A stretch of 64,000 nucleotides of DNA, taken from positions 5,766,001-5,830,000 of the forward strand of contig NZ_CP042968.1 in NCBI RefSeq assembly GCF_001693515.2. The letters are read 5' to 3'. This document shows, piece by piece, positions 61,533-64,000 of this stretch; position 1 is the stretch's first letter; each line of letters starts with the position of its first letter. The notes beneath the pieces are model-generated. The model made no database searches. It had not been told where the DNA came from and saw nothing but the letters and a program-made list of their open reading frames with translations. Position numbers and translations under genes: made by a program. The DNA comes from Bradyrhizobium paxllaeri (GTDB taxonomy: Bacteria; Pseudomonadota; Alphaproteobacteria; Rhizobiales; Xanthobacteraceae).

Positions 61533-62330
61533 CTAAACATTTAGGACCGCATCGGGTTCGGAGAGAAACAGGACATCGATGTATCCAATCTGAGCAATTC
61601 TCGCATGAATTTCTGTTGCGCTTGTTCTTCTGTGCGCCTCTGCATTCATTAGCTGGTAAGGTTGATATCCGTATTCTGAAAGATGATTTAGAACTGCCGA
61701 TACAGAAGTCCCAAACTCGCATAATCCCTCTTCGTGAAGCTCAATGAAAAGAGCCGGCGCGGCGCTTTTGAGAATGTTGGTCGCTCCCTTGAGCACCAAC
61801 ATCTCTGCGCCTTGAACATCGATTTTCACGAGCGCCGGCCGCAGATGCCGTGCGTCCTGGACCAGTTCGTCCAGCGTCACGGCATTCACAGCCAAACCGG
61901 TGCCATCACGGGAGAGCTTGTGATCTGCGGGGTGAAGCGGATTAATCTCGAGAAACATTTTACCTTGCGCGTCGGCGGCAACCGCCTTCAGGCTATCAAC
62001 CCGGTCCAAGAGATCTTCCCGCCTCAGCGCAGAAATCAAGTGGTCGTAATTTCGATCCTCGGGTTCGATCGATATGACCTTCCCCTCATTTCCTACCCAT
62101 TTTGCGAACCGGAGCGAAAAAAAGCCGACGTTTGCTCCCACATCGATGACCAAAGATCCGCTTGGAACAAATTCCTTGAGTCGGTCGATTGGACCGGCCT
62201 CCAAATACTGCTTGTAGACACGATAAAGCGCAAGGAAGATCCGATCAGCGAAGGGTATTCGATGAATTCCGAGCTTCGTGACTAGTCCATATGACGCAAC
62301 CGCGGCATTTCTCATGAAGCTTCGAAGCAT
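61533..62330 (-). CDS. FkbM-family methyltransferase
   Basis: 265 residues. SAM site LVIDVGANVGFFSLRFAKWV, the acidic IEPED loop, and the FkbM mark LVKIDVQGAEMLVLKGA followed by PALFIELHEE. Methylates a hydroxyl of a small molecule or sugar. The N-terminal 60 residues are helical with several aromatic residues. Divergent from a second FkbM gene with 112 bases between. Start at 62330 or 62315. Confidence 0.88.
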   Translation of the reverse strand: MLRSFMRNAAVASYGLVTKLGIHRIPFADRIFLALYRVYKQYLEAGPIDRLKEFVPSGSLVIDVGANVGFFSLRFAKWVGNEGKVISIEPEDRNYDHLISALRREDLLDRVDSLKAVAADAQGKMFLEINPLHPADHKLSRDGTGLAVNAVTLDELVQDARHLRPALVKIDVQGAEMLVLKGATNILKSAAPALFIELHEEGLCEFGTSVSAVLNHLSEYGYQPYQLMNAEAHRRTSATEIHARIAQIGYIDVLFLSEPDAVLNV

Positions 62331-62442
62331 CGAAGTCGACTCCCGTATTCTCAATCTTCCCACTGGCCTGCGGATGCCCCGAATTTACAGCGAATGCGCT
62401 ATCGATTAGGAGTACTCTTCGTTCATTTGCCTGGGCTTCGCC

Positions 62443-63285
62443 ATGAAAACAACCCACAAGATTGCTGCTGCACGTGCAATCTATCACGTCATCCATGCGG
62501 GACGGATGCTTTTTGGCCGAACCGACCATGAGATTGTTCGCCGGGATGGCGTCACTTACGATCTGGATCTTTCCCAGGGTATCGATTTTGCAATCTTTCT
62601 CGGCAATTTCTATGAGCGTCAGACAAAGGCAGCGCTGCGTAAATTGGTTTCTCCCGGCACTCTAGTGCTCGATATTGGAGCGAACATTGGAGCGCACACC
62701 CTCCACCTAGCCCAACTCGTTGGAGCAGACGGCCGCGTGATGGCTTTCGAGCCGACTGATTTTGCCTTCAAAAAGCTCAGTCGCAACTTGGACCTGAATC
62801 CGTTGCTGGCGAATCGCGTGGAAGCCCACCATTGCTTTCTCACCGCCGGCGATGGAGCAAACGTTCCGGAGGCCATCTATTCGAGCTGGCCTCTCGCCTG
62901 GCAAGCTGGGCTGCATGCGAAGCATCTTGGCCGCGAAATGCACACTCAAGCGGCGCGAGCACGTAGCCTCGATAGTATCCTGAGCGAGCGGGCCGATCGC
63001 AAGGTACAACTGGTAAAGCTTGATGTAGATGGGTTCGAATGCGACGTGCTTCGCGGCGCAACTTCAATGCTCCGCAACATGCGACCGACCTTTGTCATGG
63101 AGCTAGCCCCCTACGTGCTGGAAGAACGCAACACATCGTTGGAAGAACTACTTTCGTTCTTCGTTCCCAACGGATACGCATTTTATGATGAGCGCACTCA
63201 AAGGCCACTTCCATCATCGGCCAGGGAGCTGGAGGGGATGATAGCCAATGGTGCAGGCATCAATGCGATTGCCATCGCCGCCTGA
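62443..63285 (+). CDS. FkbM-family methyltransferase
   Basis: 280 residues. SAM site LVLDIGANIGAHTLHLAQLV, AFEPTDFAFKKLSRNL, and LVKLDVDGFECDVLRGATSM followed by PTFVMELAPYVLEE. Same family as the divergent neighbour but not a recent duplicate. Probably O-methylates a glycan component; converges on the membrane glycosyltransferase. Confidence 0.88.
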   Translation: MKTTHKIAAARAIYHVIHAGRMLFGRTDHEIVRRDGVTYDLDLSQGIDFAIFLGNFYERQTKAALRKLVSPGTLVLDIGANIGAHTLHLAQLVGADGRVMAFEPTDFAFKKLSRNLDLNPLLANRVEAHHCFLTAGDGANVPEAIYSSWPLAWQAGLHAKHLGREMHTQAARARSLDSILSERADRKVQLVKLDVDGFECDVLRGATSMLRNMRPTFVMELAPYVLEERNTSLEELLSFFVPNGYAFYDERTQRPLPSSARELEGMIANGAGINAIAIAA

Positions 63286-63300
63286 AAACCAAGCTACCAG

Positions 63301-64000
63301 CTAAGAGACACTCGCCGACGGATTCTTCGAAGCCCGAAGAAGTCCGCGGAGCCTCCACCAGCGGTTCGCGAAAAACTCATCCGCCACCTTTACGAAGCCG
63401 ACGATGACTATTGGAATCAACGGGTGGGCGTGCCGATTGTCGCCAAAGATGTGGGCATAAAACGCCGCGACATAGATGACTGCAAAAGGAGCGGCCAAAG
63501 CCAGGAGACCAATCCGTTGTCCACGCCGGAAGCAAAGCAACAAGCCAAGCCAGCTCACGATGATCAGCGGATCGCTAACGAGAAGCGTAAGATGCAGGGG
63601 ATCGCGGAATGACTTTAGCGAGTCGGTCACATAAGGACGAATTCTGGAAACATAGAAATTATCCGCTGCGTCGGTGAAGACATGCGTCGCCCTCGTGATT
63701 TCCGAGAACCTGTCGAACAGCTCCGTATAGTTCCCGTCGTCCACGCCGGAATTCCAGAGGAAATAACGTCGAATGTGGCTGAGCATCGCCGAGCCGGTTA
63801 GCTCACGTGTAAGTTGCCGGCTTGGTTGGCAGCACATGGGAGCAATCTGAAACCCGATCGACGCAAGCGGAAGCTGGAGTTGCCGCTCCATGATCCACAT
63901 AGAAGACGTCCGGATGCGCCAGGCAGCGGATGCAATTTTTTGCCTGGCCTGATCGGAAGAAAGGCCCGCTCCAATCAAGTCATCATAAATGCGCTTCGCG
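63301..64000 (-). CDS. membrane glycosyltransferase (PMT/ArnT-like), C-terminal part
   Basis: The frame is open to the window edge, so the 5' end is missing. Visible are about 233 residues: a periplasmic segment, then several membrane helices (LTLLVSDPLIIVSWLGLLLC, IGLLALAAPFAVIYVAAFYA) and the ending HIFGDNRHAHPLIPIVIVGF. This resembles the C-terminal membrane part of undecaprenyl-phosphate-sugar-dependent transferases, in which a Y/H-G-D-x-R-x-x-x-P-like turn precedes the last helix. Confidence 0.65.
   Translation of the reverse strand, partial: AKRIYDDLIGAGLSSDQARQKIASAAWRIRTSSMWIMERQLQLPLASIGFQIAPMCCQPSRQLTRELTGSAMLSHIRRYFLWNSGVDDGNYTELFDRFSEITRATHVFTDAADNFYVSRIRPYVTDSLKSFRDPLHLTLLVSDPLIIVSWLGLLLCFRRGQRIGLLALAAPFAVIYVAAFYAHIFGDNRHAHPLIPIVIVGFVKVADEFFANRWWRLRGLLRASKNPSASVS

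Noticed and set aside
1..64000. tRNA or tmRNA gene as prophage attachment site
   Set aside because: No tRNA-like cloverleaf or CCA-ended gene was noticed near either border by eye; a computed scan would be decisive.

Overview
The window reads as chromosome of a high-GC alphaproteobacterium of the Bradyrhizobium/Rhodopseudomonas type. The evidence is strong GC bias in the core genes, liv-type ABC transport clusters fused to CoA-ligase genes, tripartite-tricarboxylate (Bug) binding proteins, FNR/FixK-type boxes and the two short intergenic repeat families usual in that group. No rRNA, tRNA or CRISPR array was seen. The assignment rests on protein and repeat recognition by eye.

Region 1 (1-17.4 kb) is ordinary core chromosome: a lipoprotein, purU, a HemD-like protein, two small exported or membrane proteins under apparent FNR/FixK boxes, a Bug protein, a gmd-fcl operon (GDP-L-fucose synthesis), a Crp/Fnr regulator, and a long liv-type ABC operon with an embedded acyl-CoA ligase, followed by an AGE-family epimerase and a PaaK-like ligase.

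Region 2 (17.5-30.3 kb) is a decayed prophage. It holds three frameshifted conserved hypotheticals, an XRE repressor with operator-like repeats, a YqaJ exonuclease broken by two frameshifts, an intact ERF annealing protein fused to an HNH-like domain, small membrane proteins, a six-repeat kelch protein, and a tail-fibre/pectate-lyase-fold gene. The fibre gene is broken by a frameshift and by an IS66 element with a perfect 8-bp target duplication. The region ends in a broken second copy of the HNH-like domain.

Region 3 (30.3-55.8 kb) is a lower-GC surface-polysaccharide island. It contains GmhB, a ruined O-antigen ligase, a second gmd-fcl pair (inverted, about 95% alike to the first, with a divergent 5' end), glycosyltransferases, sugar epimerases, a truncated MBOAT acyltransferase, a second IS66 element, methyltransferases and acetyltransferases. 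It closes with one compact leftward operon: wbpB-wbpD-wbpE-wzx-hisH-hisF-wbpG-wzy. This encodes UDP-2,3-diacetamido-uronic acid synthesis, its conversion to an acetamidino sugar, and Wzx/Wzy export and polymerisation. Pseudogenes, fragments and a local tandem duplication show that the island is being remodelled.

Region 4 (55.9-64 kb) repeats the kelch plus beta-helix pairing of the prophage in a different setting. It has a membrane-anchored kelch protein, several tiny membrane proteins, a Cys-rich exported protein with an internal duplication, and a signal-peptide-bearing right-handed beta-helix protein. It ends with two divergent FkbM methyltransferases and the C-terminal part of a membrane glycosyltransferase cut by the window edge. 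The most interesting system-level observations are the recurrent kelch/beta-helix pair beside the polysaccharide island and the amidino-sugar operon.
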